A DNA stretch of 64,000 nucleotides, taken from G963665925 sp050596425. GTDB taxonomy: Bacteria > Bacillota > Clostridia > Peptostreptococcales > Acidaminobacteraceae. A model generated the notes under the pieces. The model searched no databases and was not told the origin of the DNA. It saw nothing but the letters and a program-made list of their open reading frames with translations. Shown here piece after piece: positions 36,180-45,072 of this stretch. Position numbers and translations under genes: made by a program. The DNA is taken from NCBI RefSeq assembly GCF_050596425.1, contig NZ_CP192292.1:1488001-1552000 (forward strand), given 5' to 3'. Position 1 is the stretch's first letter. Each line of letters opens with the position of its first letter.

Positions 36180-36223
36180 AACCCCCAATTGACAGCGTCG
36201 CTGATCATATTGGGGGTTTTTTT
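36180..36223 (+). terminator. Terminator of the nitroreductase gene
   Basis: ACCCCCAAT and ATTGGGGGT stem with an inner hairpin, then a T7 run. Confidence 0.88.
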
Positions 36224-36271
36224 ATGTATATTTTCTTTAGTAAATATTGTAGCTAGGGTTGATGATCTGAC

Positions 36272-36541
36272 CTAAATACCTGCAATAAGTTGTTCTATCA
36301 TTTGAAGCTTTCCATTAATATCTTCTGAAGTGGAAGACGTATCACTTCCAGTTAAGTATTTCTCAATAGCTGATAGTTCGTTGACTATAAAACCTGCACT
36401 TGAGATCTCAGGCGATGCATCGAGAATATCAACAGCTTGCTTGACCCATACAAGGCACATTGAGACTTGGCTGTGTTCCCTAAAGTTGTTTTTAATAAAC
36501 TCTATACAAAAATTAAGTGTGTCTTTTTTAGATTGATCCAT
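36272..36541 (-). CDS. Small conserved-looking protein of unknown function
   Basis: An 89-residue, mainly helical, acidic protein (MDQSKKDTLNFCIEFIKNNF..., ending MIEQLIAGI). A TTTGGAGG site lies about 8 nt before the ATG, which supports real translation. I recognise no domain, signal peptide or membrane segment. It is transcribed away from msrA and towards the nitroreductase terminator. No function is proposed. Confidence 0.6.
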   Translation of the reverse strand: MDQSKKDTLNFCIEFIKNNFREHSQVSMCLVWVKQAVDILDASPEISSAGFIVNELSAIEKYLTGSDTSSTSEDINGKLQMIEQLIAGI

Positions 36542-36703
36542 AAACTAACCTCCAAACTTTCTCTAAATTTATTATATCCATTTTTACAGGCTTCATACAA
36601 GGGAATTAAAGAAAGTGGCACATAAAATGTAAAACTTGTGTGTACATTGATCCATAACCGCTATAAAAGACTAAAATAGGGTATTATCTAATTAGGTGAT
36701 TTT

Positions 36704-37582
36704 ATGAAAAAATTAAGCGCTATGATGATTATTCTTATACTCATTTTAACAGCTTGTGCGCCAGAATTAAGCGATCAGGCAAGAGGCCTGCCTTCAAATG
36801 AATCTTCCTTAACAGATGAGATTCAGCCAGATTCAAGTCCGCTCGATATTTCCAGTGGACCAGTTTGTCCTGCTTACACGCCGAAGGGAGATGTCGCTTA
36901 CGCATCAGAGTGGACGGGTGAGTATCCAGAAATCGAAAGTTATGATAAAAGTTTCAAGACAGCCACTTTTGGCATGGGCTGATTTTGGGGCCCGGCTGCA
37001 AGGTATGCAGTCATGGATGGTGTATTAAGAACAAGGGTAGGATATTCAGGAGGAAGGTCTACAAATCCATCATATAAAGTTGTTGACCAGCACACAGAAG
37101 TGGTTGAAATTGATTATGACCCTGATGTAATCAGCTATGAAGATCTCATTGATGTGTTTTTCAGTGCTCACAATGAAACCCTAAGACCCTATGATCAGAG
37201 AGTGAAAAGTCTTATATTTTATAGAAACGATGAAGAATATGAGATCGCTAAGACAAAACTTGATGCTATTCGACAGGCCACGCCTGAAGAAGAGAGCGTT
37301 TATACTGAACTCAAGGCATTTGAGGTTTTCTATCTGGCAGAGCCAGAGCATCAAAACCGTTCTCTCAAACTCGAAACATCCCTTTATAAGGAGCTCAAGC
37401 AGATATTTGAAACGGAAGAAGACATGTTGCTATCCATACTTGTTTCAAAACTCAATGGTTATATTTATGGCTATGGTGACATGGAAGGGGCCACTGAACT
37501 TCTTGACAAGTCAGGTCTATCAGAAGCATCTAAAAACCGTGTTATTGAAGTGATAGAAAATCGTCCTTATGTTTTGCCTTAG
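36704..37582 (+). CDS. msrA: Selenocysteine-containing peptide methionine sulfoxide reductase A lipoprotein
   Basis: MsrA reduces methionine-S-sulfoxide. Read as one frame, the 292-residue protein has a lipobox (LILTAC, Cys18), a linker, then TFGMG-U-FWGPAARYAVMDGVLRTRVGYSGG. The in-frame TGA at 36980-36982 falls exactly at the catalytic Cys of the GCFW motif, with intact MsrA sequence on both sides (QHTEVVEIDYDPDVISYEDLI, DQRVKSLIFYRNDEE). A bacterial SECIS-like hairpin follows the UGA at proper distance. Selenocysteine MsrA is known from some anaerobes. The protein would repair oxidised surface proteins outside the membrane. Simple annotation would split it into two genes. Confidence 0.9.
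36980..37012 (+). promoter_or_regulatory. UGA (Sec) codon and bacterial SECIS hairpin in msrA
   Basis: After TGA 36980-36982, GGCTGCA (36994-37000) pairs with TGCAGTC (37006-37012) around the loop AGGTA. A 7-bp stem with a GGU-containing loop about 20 nt from the UGA is the form read by bacterial SelB. Confidence 0.82.
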
Positions 37583-37756
37583 TCTTTAACCCATTTAGCA
37601 GTCCGCATCTGAGACCTGTATAAATAGTGGTTTTGAAAGGCAGTTGATACTGAGCGGCTGGAGAAGTGGAAATAAAAATTGTAGTAGCTTGTAAAAGTGT
37701 AAGACCAGTGGGATTTTGAGTGCATCAGTTATTTTAAGTCTAATAAGTTTATACAA

Positions 37757-37810
37757 GAAAAAAGGTGTTATCCAGTAAACGGGAGAGTTTATTTGGACAA
37801 CACCTTTTAT
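37757..37810 (-). terminator. Terminator of rpsD
   Basis: AAAAGGTGTT-TCC and GGA-AACACCTTTT form a long stem just beyond the rpsD stop. T-runs on both strands make it likely bidirectional. The stretch 37583-37756 after msrA holds no gene. Confidence 0.75.
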
Positions 37811-37814
37811 TAAT

Positions 37815-38414
37815 TTACATAGCTTTCGAGTAGAATTCAACAACCAAGTGATCATCAATTTCTATTGGAATTTCAGATCTATCAGGTTTGCGTATTAGTA
37901 TACCTGAGAATCTTGCGACATCTTTTTCAAGGTAAGGGAATGATACTGTTGCCTGACCTTCAAAGTTTTCACGGAACATTTCATTCTTTTGAGATTTCTC
38001 CCTTAAAGAAATCTGGTCACCAATTTGAACGGCATAAGAAGGAATATCAACTTTCTTTCCATTCAGTTGGATATGTCCGTGTACAACCATTTGTCGTGCT
38101 TGTCTTATAGAACTTGCAAAACCAAGTCTATACACAAGATTGTCCAGTCTGCATTCAAGACGTTTTACAAGGGCTTCGCCGGTTGTTTCAGTGTCCTTTA
38201 TTGCAGCCTTGACGTAACGTCTGAACTGTTTTTCCATAACCTCATAGTAAGCTCTCAGTCTTTGTTTTTCCAGAAGCTGTGTTCCGTAAGACGATAGTTT
38301 TCTACGGTCTCGTTCTTGGCCGTTTCCAGCCCGTTTCATTGCCTTAGGGTGTCCGCATACATTCAAATTAAGTCTTCTGCACTTTTTGAATCGTGGACCT
38401 CTCATTCTTGCCAT
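37815..38414 (-). CDS. rpsD: 30S ribosomal protein S4
   Basis: A 199-residue S4 protein that nucleates 30S assembly. It has the N-terminal MARMRGPRFKKCRRL, RKLSSYGTQLLEKQRL, RRYVKAA and the S4 RNA-binding domain (LECRLDNLVYRLGFA, SIRQARQMVVHGHIQLNGKKVDIPS). It stands alone rather than in the alpha operon. Clostridia often carry a second, stand-alone S4 paralog, so this may be the accessory copy; I cannot tell from one window. The ATG has a GGAGATGAT site. Confidence 0.93.
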   Translation of the reverse strand: MARMRGPRFKKCRRLNLNVCGHPKAMKRAGNGQERDRRKLSSYGTQLLEKQRLRAYYEVMEKQFRRYVKAAIKDTETTGEALVKRLECRLDNLVYRLGFASSIRQARQMVVHGHIQLNGKKVDIPSYAVQIGDQISLREKSQKNEMFRENFEGQATVSFPYLEKDVARFSGILIRKPDRSEIPIEIDDHLVVEFYSKAM

Positions 38415-39122
38415 ATGATCATCTCCATAACATAAATTTTCCGCCGCGATAATTTATGCCATACAACGAAACCATAATATCAGGTCTGCTTGAAAAAGTA
38501 AATGATAAAAATTCTCATTTAACTTCTTTTTTTAAAAAGTATTATGATTTCATGAATATTTTATTGTTAAGTATATAACGAAAATTCCATTTTTTTTTCA
38601 ACAAAAGGTCATTTAGTCCTTCAATATATGAGAGATACTAACCTGTTTTGTACAGTGGGCCATAGCCTGGTGAAATATGGTGGGGAAATAGTTGAAAAGC
38701 TCTTGGGCATATAAAAAGATGAAAAGTCCTTGTTTTCAAGACTTTGATATGTTTGTAATTCTGACAACAAACTTCGTAACGAAATTTTTATGTTAATTTA
38801 ATTTCAAAAGCGCTAAATATCTGACAAATGCAAAGAGAATCTCGAAACTTTGATTGTGACAAAATTGACGAATATAAATAGGAGCATAAGCAAAACTCGA
38901 TTTTTTAAAGTTTGAAAAAGGCAATATAGGCAATTTTACAAGAAAAGAAAACGGAATAATGGTGACAAATGGTGACTGAAGTATTGCGGAATATGAAAAA
39001 AACGAAATGCAAATATGAACAAGTGCCATACTTGTCTGACATATAAGAGTTTGTGGATACGAAGTGTTATAAATGGATGAATCATCAAATTTATCTGAAT
39101 AATATCTTTACTTGAAATAGGA
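38415..39122. other. Long intergenic region (about 700 bp) without a gene
   Basis: Very AT-rich. The part nearest rpsD would be its leader; a CCGCCGCGATAATTTATG stretch there could fold but I see no known S4 leader motif. A small hairpin (AAAGTC-TTG / CAA-GACTTT, about 38727-38750) lacks a T-run. No coding frame is convincing on either strand. Confidence 0.35.
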
Positions 39123-39150
39123 TTGCAGTCCCCAACAAGACACGTATAAT
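39123..39150 (+). promoter_or_regulatory. Promoter of the YjeM-like transporter gene
   Basis: TTGCAG (39123-39128), 16 bp, TATAAT (39145-39150), about 60 bp before the ATG. Confidence 0.5.
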
Positions 39151-39210
39151 GATACCTTGTAAGGCATAAATAGCCGGGTATAATTTATTAATATTTTAGG
39201 AGGGACTCGT

Positions 39211-40740
39211 ATGTCTACGAAGTCAAAAGACAGTGGGAAGTTGACACTGGTATCACTGGTACTCATGATCTTCACATCGGTATTCGGATTTGCCAATATG
39301 CCAAGATCATTCTACTTAATGGGGTATGGTGCCATACCATGGTACATTTTATCCGCTATCACATTCTTTGTGCCATTTGCATTTATGATGGCAGAATACG
39401 GTGCAGCGTTTAAGAATGAAAAAGGTGGCATTTATTCTTGGATGAAACGTTCAGTAGGTGCCAAGTATGCGTTTATCGGAACATTCATGTGGTACGCATC
39501 GTATATTATCTGGATGGTGAACGTGGGGTCTGCCATATGGGTTGTTTTATCAACGGCTATTTTTGGTCGTGATTTAACAGGAACTTGGTCAATACTTGGC
39601 CTGAATTCGACCCAAACATTGGGCATACTTGGTATATCATGGATTCTTTTCGTTACATTTGTATCGACGAAGGGACTTGATAAAATTAAAAAGATCACAT
39701 CGGTTGGTGGAACAGCAGTGGCCCTGCTTAATGTTGTATTGATCATAGGTGGTGTCATCGTATTTGTAGCAAATGGTTTTGAGTTGGCTCAACCATTAAA
39801 CTCAGTTTCTGACTTTGTGGTATCGCCAAACCCGGCTTATCTAAGCCCAATATCCATGCTAGGTTTTCTAGTGTTTGCAATTTTTGCTTATGGTGGTATT
39901 GAAGTGACTGGGGGACTTGTGGATCAAACAAAAGACGCCCACATAACTTTCCCTAAAGGCGTTACCATCGCAGCTGTTGTTATTTCAGTGGGCTATGCCA
40001 TTGGAATATTCACAGTTGGTGTCTTTACCAACTGGGCAGGCGCCCTTTCCGGTGAAGGTATTCATATGGGCAACGTTGCTTATGTGATCATGAATAATCT
40101 TGGCTATCAGCTTGGACATGCCTTTGGTCTGACAGAAGCCTTAAGCATTACGCTGGGGGACTGGGTGGCACGTTATGTTGGTATATCCATGCTTCTGGCG
40201 CTAACAGGTGCATTCTTCACCCTAACATATTCACCGCTTAAGCAAATGATTGAAGGCACACCAAAAGAACTTTGGCCAGAGTTTATTTCAAAATCTGAAA
40301 ATGGTATCCCGCAAAATGCCATGTGGGTTCAGGGGATAACCGTATGTGTTATGATCGCAATGGTATCATTTGGTGGCGATGCAGCAGCGGATTTCTTCGC
40401 AAAGCTTGTTCTTATGACAAATGTTGCAATGACACTCCCTTACATGTTTATTTCAGGGGCTTTCATAGGATTTAAGAAGAAAAAAGAGATTGAAAAACCA
40501 TTTGTTGTCTTTAAAAGTGATAAGTTTGCCATTTTTGCAACGGTTATTGTAACTCTAACGGTTGGATTTGCCAACATATTTACCATTATAGAGCCAGCTA
40601 TGAAAGGTGATATTTCATCAACGCTTTACAGTATTGCTGGACCACTATTCTTCACAGCAGTGGCCAATATATTGTATGGCAACTACGAGCGTAAAATGAA
40701 AAAGCAAAATGAAGAAAAAAGAAAACTGCAAAGCGCCTAG
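39211..40740 (+). CDS. yjeM: YjeM-like APC family amino acid transporter
   Basis: The 509-residue protein has 12-14 hydrophobic helices and matches the glutamate:GABA antiporter subgroup of the APC superfamily. The start SLVLMIFTSVFGFANMPRSFYLMGYGAIPWYI and the segments AFMMAEYGAAFKNEKGGIYSWM, FAIFAYGGIEVTGGLVDQT and TGAFFTLTYSPLKQMIEGTPKELWPE correspond closely to E. coli YjeM. It moves an amino acid across the cytoplasmic membrane; the substrate is not established for YjeM. The strong AGGAGGG site and own terminator suggest a single-gene unit. Confidence 0.88.
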   Translation: MSTKSKDSGKLTLVSLVLMIFTSVFGFANMPRSFYLMGYGAIPWYILSAITFFVPFAFMMAEYGAAFKNEKGGIYSWMKRSVGAKYAFIGTFMWYASYIIWMVNVGSAIWVVLSTAIFGRDLTGTWSILGLNSTQTLGILGISWILFVTFVSTKGLDKIKKITSVGGTAVALLNVVLIIGGVIVFVANGFELAQPLNSVSDFVVSPNPAYLSPISMLGFLVFAIFAYGGIEVTGGLVDQTKDAHITFPKGVTIAAVVISVGYAIGIFTVGVFTNWAGALSGEGIHMGNVAYVIMNNLGYQLGHAFGLTEALSITLGDWVARYVGISMLLALTGAFFTLTYSPLKQMIEGTPKELWPEFISKSENGIPQNAMWVQGITVCVMIAMVSFGGDAAADFFAKLVLMTNVAMTLPYMFISGAFIGFKKKKEIEKPFVVFKSDKFAIFATVIVTLTVGFANIFTIIEPAMKGDISSTLYSIAGPLFFTAVANILYGNYERKMKKQNEEKRKLQSA

Positions 40741-40787
40741 TATAAATAAAATGTTGTTAATGTCTTATTTTTAACAGCAATATTTTA

Positions 40788-40828
40788 AAAAAATCGTCCT
40801 CTCTAAATAATAAGGAGGACGATTTTCT
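40788..40828 (+). terminator. Terminator of the YjeM-like gene
   Basis: AAATCGTCCTC and GAGGACGATTT form an 11-bp stem followed by TCTTATTTT. Confidence 0.85.
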
Positions 40829-40921
40829 TATTTTAGATGCTTGTTCATTTACAAAGCCATATTTTTTATATAAAAGCGCTGAAATTTGCTTGTCAGCTAC
40901 ATATGACAGGTAGGTGATAAC

Positions 40922-41371
40922 CTAGCCTTTAAACTTTCGAATAAGCATGAGGACAGCCAGTGAGAGTCCTGAAATAATTGCTATAAAGGCAAAGAGAAAG
41001 GCTAAGGGAATAAATCCGAAGGCTTCAACAAGTCTTCCATCGGGAGCCACATATGATCCATGAGCATTGTAAGCCAAAGTTGCAGCTAAGCTCCCTAATA
41101 TGGATATAAACGTAACACCTTTTAGAAAAGATACTTTCTTATCTCTTTTCCATGCCCTGGATATGTTTTCAATCTGTTTTGCATCATCTAAATGAACGGT
41201 TTGATTCATATTTAATCCTCCAACAATCTCGCTATTGTACTTTTCAAGTTCTTTCTTACAGTCTTCGCATGTATCAAGATGCGTCTCGATGAGGGTTCTG
41301 CTGTCTGCACTGCATATATCGTCATGATACAGCGGAAGTAAGTCTCTTATCACATCACATGTTATATTCAT
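40922..41371 (-). CDS. Zinc-finger anti-sigma factor
   Basis: I start at ATG 41371 (MNITCDVIRDLLPLYHDD) behind a GGAGGCC site; the 149-residue product has the zf-HC2 anti-sigma motif (CSADSRTLIETHLDTCEDCKKEL) at the N-terminus and two hydrophobic helices at about 80-145. Such proteins hold a cognate ECF sigma factor through the zinc-binding helix domain. The ATG overlaps the sigma gene's stop as ATGA, so the two are made together. The signal sensed is unknown. Confidence 0.85.
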   Translation of the reverse strand: MNITCDVIRDLLPLYHDDICSADSRTLIETHLDTCEDCKKELEKYNSEIVGGLNMNQTVHLDDAKQIENISRAWKRDKKVSFLKGVTFISILGSLAATLAYNAHGSYVAPDGRLVEAFGFIPLAFLFAFIAIISGLSLAVLMLIRKFKG

Positions 41372-41844
41372 TTCAAGGCCTCCTGTATTTTGAGTTTTGC
41401 TCGGTGGAAGGTGACTCTGGCCCACACATCGGTTTTGCCAAAAAGATCACCAATTTTCTTGAAGGACAACTCACCAAAAGTTCTCAGGGTGAAAACCTCT
41501 TTATAGGGCTCTTCTAGATCATGAAGAACCTTATGAACTGCAAAAGCCTTCTCTTCATCGACAAGTTTTCCCTCAAAATCATGGGGGTGGATCATGTCTT
41601 CAGGAGAATCGTGATGGCTTATGCGTTTTTGTTTTTGTCTGTTTGTAAAATATGTGTTCTTTGCTATCTGACAAAGCCAAACATAGACTTTTGAGTTGCC
41701 CTTAAAATTATGAATGTTCTTAAGGGCTTTGAAGAATGTTTCTTGAGTGATTTCTTCTGCAAGTATGTCATCGCGGCAAAGGGTTAATACATATTTATAG
41801 ACATCTTCGAAATATATTCGGTATATTTCGTCAAATTCTACCAT
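41368..41844 (-). CDS. ECF RNA polymerase sigma factor
   Basis: The 158-residue protein has sigma region 2 (YVLTLCRDDILAEEITQETFFKALKNIHNFKG and VYVWLCQIAKNTYFTNRQK) and region 4 (PYKEVFTLRTFGELSFKKIGDLFGKTDVWARVTFHRAKLKI). I choose ATG 41844 because AAAGGAGTGAGAGG precedes it; an upstream in-frame ATG would put this site inside the gene. The gene is paired with the zinc-finger anti-sigma factor. ECF factors of this kind usually control their own promoter and a small envelope-stress regulon. Confidence 0.87.
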   Translation of the reverse strand: MVEFDEIYRIYFEDVYKYVLTLCRDDILAEEITQETFFKALKNIHNFKGNSKVYVWLCQIAKNTYFTNRQKQKRISHHDSPEDMIHPHDFEGKLVDEEKAFAVHKVLHDLEEPYKEVFTLRTFGELSFKKIGDLFGKTDVWARVTFHRAKLKIQEALK

Positions 41845-42168
41845 CCTCTCACTCCTTTCGTACATAAGACCCGTGTGTTTTGATTTCGTTACAAGGTTTT
41901 TGAATTTTTTTTCGAGCGATATGAAAAATGTCCTTCAAGCCCCAGCTATACCGCATAAAGACATCAAATGATTAAAAAATCTATATTGGGCACAGCGTGG
42001 GCTTCGATCAGAACTTTTGCAAGTGCCTGAATCATAATCTTTCTATAGTAAATATACCTACTTCCAGGTATCTTACACCATATTGACGACAAGGCATAGG
42101 TGATTAAACCTAATAAAATATTAGGAATCATGAACTTTATTAGACTGGAATAGATATTGCGTATAAAG
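41845..42168. other. Intergenic region without a gene
   Basis: Upstream of the ECF sigma gene. A 72-codon minus-strand frame overlapping this stretch (41964-42182) lacks a ribosome binding site and runs into the terminator, so I reject it. An ECF-type autoregulated promoter may lie near 41870-41900 but I cannot define it. Confidence 0.3.
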
Positions 42169-42217
42169 TAAAAGCTGTTCACTCAATCTCGGGCAGATGA
42201 GTGAACAGCTTTTTATT
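42169..42217 (-). terminator. Strong bidirectional terminator after nupC
   Basis: AAAAGCTGTTCACTC and GAGTGAACAGCTTTT form a 15-bp perfect stem with T-runs on both strands. It is about 120 bp beyond the nupC stop. Confidence 0.88.
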
Positions 42218-42338
42218 GATTGTACGAGTACAATCTTATTGAGTATGACTTGGACATGACAATGCTTTATAGGTCAGTGCGCAAATTGATATAAAGCAGA
42301 GCCAATATGGCAAGACATAAGTGTCATACTTGAAATTC

Positions 42339-43559
42339 CTAAATAAGAATACCAGCGATGGTCGCAGTCATAAACGCGGCAAGGCAGCCACCGATCATAG
42401 ACCGCATACCAAGCTTAGCAATTTCGTGACGTTTGTTTGGCGCTAGGGAACCAATGCCACCAACTTGAATACCAATAGAGGAAAAGTTGGCGAAGCCACA
42501 GAGTGCATAAGTCAAAATAACTATTGTTCTATCAGAAATTGCACCAGACTTAATCACTTCGCCTAGACTCGCGTAAGCAATAAACTCATTAATGACAACT
42601 TTCTGGCCAAGAATATCCGCCGCAATGCTTAGGTCTGCAGATGGAACACCCATCACCCACGCAAGTGGCGCAAATATTAGGCTTAGAACAGTGTTAATAG
42701 AAAACTCAGGGTAGCCAAATAAACCGCCAGCCCATCCAAATACCGCATTCACCAGGGCAATAAGGGCAATGAAGGCAATCAGCATAGCACCAACATTCAT
42801 AGCCATTGCCAGGCCTTCACCAGCACCTCTTGATGCGGCGTCGATCATATTGGCGTCAATGTTTTCCATTTCAACTTCCACTTTACCCTTTGTGACAGGT
42901 TGGTCTGTTTCTGGAAGCATAATTTTTGCAATGATAAGACTGGCAGGCGCCGACATAATGGAAGCAGCAATTAAGTGCGCTGGATCAGCCCCCATAAGGA
43001 CATAACCAGCCATTACACCGCCGGACACTGTGGCCATACCACCTGTCATGACAGTCAGAAGTTCCGAGCGTGTCATTTTAGAGATATATGGCTTAATAAC
43101 CAGAGGGGCCTCAGTCTGACCAACAAAAATATTAGCAGCAGCAGAAAGTGATTCTGCACCACTTGTCCCAAGAAGTCTTGTCATAACTACGGCAAGCCCC
43201 TTGATAATGATTTCCATAATGCCTGTATAATATAAGACAGCCATTAGAGAAGAGAAAAAGATGATTGTAGGTAGGATGTTTAGGGCAAAAATGAATCCTA
43301 AACTATCGTTTCCAACAAGTCCGCCAAATAAGAATTTTGTACCTTCATTTGCGAATCCAAGAAGTTGTGTAACACCTTGACTGAGGGCCTCAAAACCTTT
43401 TTGACCAGGTTCCCATTTTAAAAATAAGAATCCAAAAATAATTTGAATGATGACACCTGTAATAACAAGTCTCCAATCAACATTCTTCTTGTCTTCTGAC
43501 AAGAGATAAGCAATTAGTATCATTACAATAATGCCAATAAAACTTATTAATTTTTCCAC
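42339..43559 (-). CDS. nupC: NupC/CNT family nucleoside transporter
   Basis: A 406-residue concentrative nucleoside transporter with about ten hydrophobic segments. Family motifs include FVGQTEAPLVIKPYI, MTRSELLTVMTGGMATVSGGVMAGYVLMG and FANFSSIGIQVGGIGSLAPNKR. It imports nucleosides with a cation gradient. The window also encodes a deoxynucleoside kinase, so salvage is consistent, although the genes are 30 kb apart. It has an AAAGGGAATTTGTCG-type upstream region and a single-gene layout with its own terminator. Confidence 0.92.
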   Translation of the reverse strand: MEKLISFIGIIVMILIAYLLSEDKKNVDWRLVITGVIIQIIFGFLFLKWEPGQKGFEALSQGVTQLLGFANEGTKFLFGGLVGNDSLGFIFALNILPTIIFFSSLMAVLYYTGIMEIIIKGLAVVMTRLLGTSGAESLSAAANIFVGQTEAPLVIKPYISKMTRSELLTVMTGGMATVSGGVMAGYVLMGADPAHLIAASIMSAPASLIIAKIMLPETDQPVTKGKVEVEMENIDANMIDAASRGAGEGLAMAMNVGAMLIAFIALIALVNAVFGWAGGLFGYPEFSINTVLSLIFAPLAWVMGVPSADLSIAADILGQKVVINEFIAYASLGEVIKSGAISDRTIVILTYALCGFANFSSIGIQVGGIGSLAPNKRHEIAKLGMRSMIGGCLAAFMTATIAGILI

Positions 43560-44011
43560 GACAAATTCCCTTTCTTTTTCTCGTATTCAGAACTTTTTTT
43601 GAATTGATTTTTCACTTTAAGTTTTGGACGGACGATACAAAGTGAAAAACGTTTTCAAAAACGACGTCTTGAATGCGATGTTTTTTAAAATGAATTTGCG
43701 CACTTTGATAACAATACCAGAAAAACGAATTAAATAAAAGGGGAAAATGCTTACAAAAATTTGGAGTGTATTTTCTAAAAGTAAAAAAGTATACAGAAAA
43801 AATCAACAAATGAACTGCATGAAAATGGTATTTGTCCATGGAATTAGAAGTGTTGTAAACACTGAAGCACAGACAGAATTGTCTGAAATTTATTGGTGTC
43901 GACTGTGCCTATGACTTTTGATATAATACATCTTGAAAAAAATAAGGGGTGAAATCATTCGAATAAATATCATCTCAACAAGTGATTTAAAATAGGATTG
44001 GAGTGTAGGGA
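43560..44011. other. Divergent intergenic region between nupC and the methyltransferase gene
   Basis: No gene seen. It holds an inverted repeat TGAAAA-ACG-TTTTCA at 43643-43657 (possible LacI-family or related operator for nupC) and a TATAAT-like box near 43921 that may drive the methyltransferase gene. Confidence 0.4.
43643..43657. promoter_or_regulatory. Inverted repeat upstream of nupC, possible operator
   Basis: TGAAAA-ACG-TTTTCA, six-base arms with a 3-bp centre, about 85 bp before the nupC start. It resembles LacI-family sites but has one base too many for a CcpA cre site. Confidence 0.3.
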
Positions 44012-45028
44012 ATGAAGTACGGGATTTTGAGGTATCCTCATCAGAACACAAGATACTTTGAATCGACAAAGAACTTACTTATAAATGAATTTCTAATCAT
44101 GGCTCAGGGCCTTGACATGTCTGTGAAAGAGATCCAATACGAGACAATTGGTGGTGTTGACCTTTTAACATTTCAAACAGATGTATTAGATCTTCAAAAT
44201 TTGGAAGCGTTACATAGACTGTCTTCTGGATATATACTTTTCAAAGTGGAAAACAAGGCGCTCATTCCCATGAATGAGGGCAAGTCAACATACTTTAAGA
44301 ACGACATATCGAGCATTTTAAAGTATACAGGCAAAACCAATGAAGACTTCACAGGTATGATGATCAATATAGGGATTTTTTCCAGTGCATTTGCAAAGGC
44401 ATTTGATTCTGCGCTGAATATACTCGACCCTATGTGTGGGCGAGGCACGACCCTATATGAAGGGCTTATTAAGGGGTATAATGTGGCAGGTGTGGAGATT
44501 CAAAAATCATCTTGCCAAGAAATTGATAAGTTCCTAAAAAGGTACTTAAAATATCATAAATACAAGCATACTTCTGAACATCAAACAATACATTCAAAGG
44601 GCGGAAAGGGTCTTAAATACACCATTGAAACGGCGCGTTCAACTGAAAAATTTAAAGACAAGGACCGTAGAAAAGTTCAGTATGCCAATGGAAATACACT
44701 CTTTGTCAATGATTTTTACAAAAAGGAGTCCTTCCATGTGCTCGTAACAGATGTCCCCTATGGCGTACAGCATAAAGGTAAATCCAGTTCTAAGCCTGTG
44801 GATATTCAAAAGCTCTTAAAGGATGCAAGTTCAGCTTGGTATAAGGTCCTAAAAAAAGGAGGCGCAGCGGTGATTTCATTTAATGCCTACACCCTCGATA
44901 AGGACCAGTTAAGATGTGATTTCCAGAAGGCAGGATTTGTCGTACTGAGTGAAGGCGTATATGATCAATTTGAACACTGGGTTGAGCAAGCGGTTAATCG
45001 GGATGTTTTCGTTGCAATCAAGCAGTAG
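44012..45028 (+). CDS. TRM11/UPF0020-type RNA or DNA methyltransferase
   Basis: The 338-residue product has a Rossmann-fold methyltransferase domain with the SAM-binding LDPMCGRGTT (about 138-147) and the catalytic-type TDVPYG (about 246-251), which corresponds to the NPPY/DPPY motif of N-methyltransferases. The order of motifs and an N-terminal region of about 110 residues fit the TRM11/TrmG10/UPF0020 group, which mostly methylates guanosine N2 in RNA. The exact target is unknown. The conserved loop reads VPYG rather than PPYG. A TPR protein gene follows 44 bp later. Confidence 0.78.
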   Translation: MKYGILRYPHQNTRYFESTKNLLINEFLIMAQGLDMSVKEIQYETIGGVDLLTFQTDVLDLQNLEALHRLSSGYILFKVENKALIPMNEGKSTYFKNDISSILKYTGKTNEDFTGMMINIGIFSSAFAKAFDSALNILDPMCGRGTTLYEGLIKGYNVAGVEIQKSSCQEIDKFLKRYLKYHKYKHTSEHQTIHSKGGKGLKYTIETARSTEKFKDKDRRKVQYANGNTLFVNDFYKKESFHVLVTDVPYGVQHKGKSSSKPVDIQKLLKDASSAWYKVLKKGGAAVISFNAYTLDKDQLRCDFQKAGFVVLSEGVYDQFEHWVEQAVNRDVFVAIKQ

Positions 45029-45072
45029 TTAAGCAAGAAATATCATTGAGTGGAAGGATATTAGGTGATTAC

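Noticed and set aside
36704..37582. Two separate genes or a nonsense pseudogene at msrA
   Set aside because: The stop is TGA exactly at the catalytic Cys codon with a SECIS-like hairpin after it, which is better explained by selenocysteine.
41964..42182. 72-codon minus-strand frame between the ECF sigma and nupC terminator
   Set aside because: It lacks a ribosome binding site and overlaps a strong terminator stem.
43643..43657. CcpA cre site before nupC
   Set aside because: The inverted repeat has a 3-bp centre and misses the central CG position of the 14-bp cre consensus, so I list it only as a possible operator.
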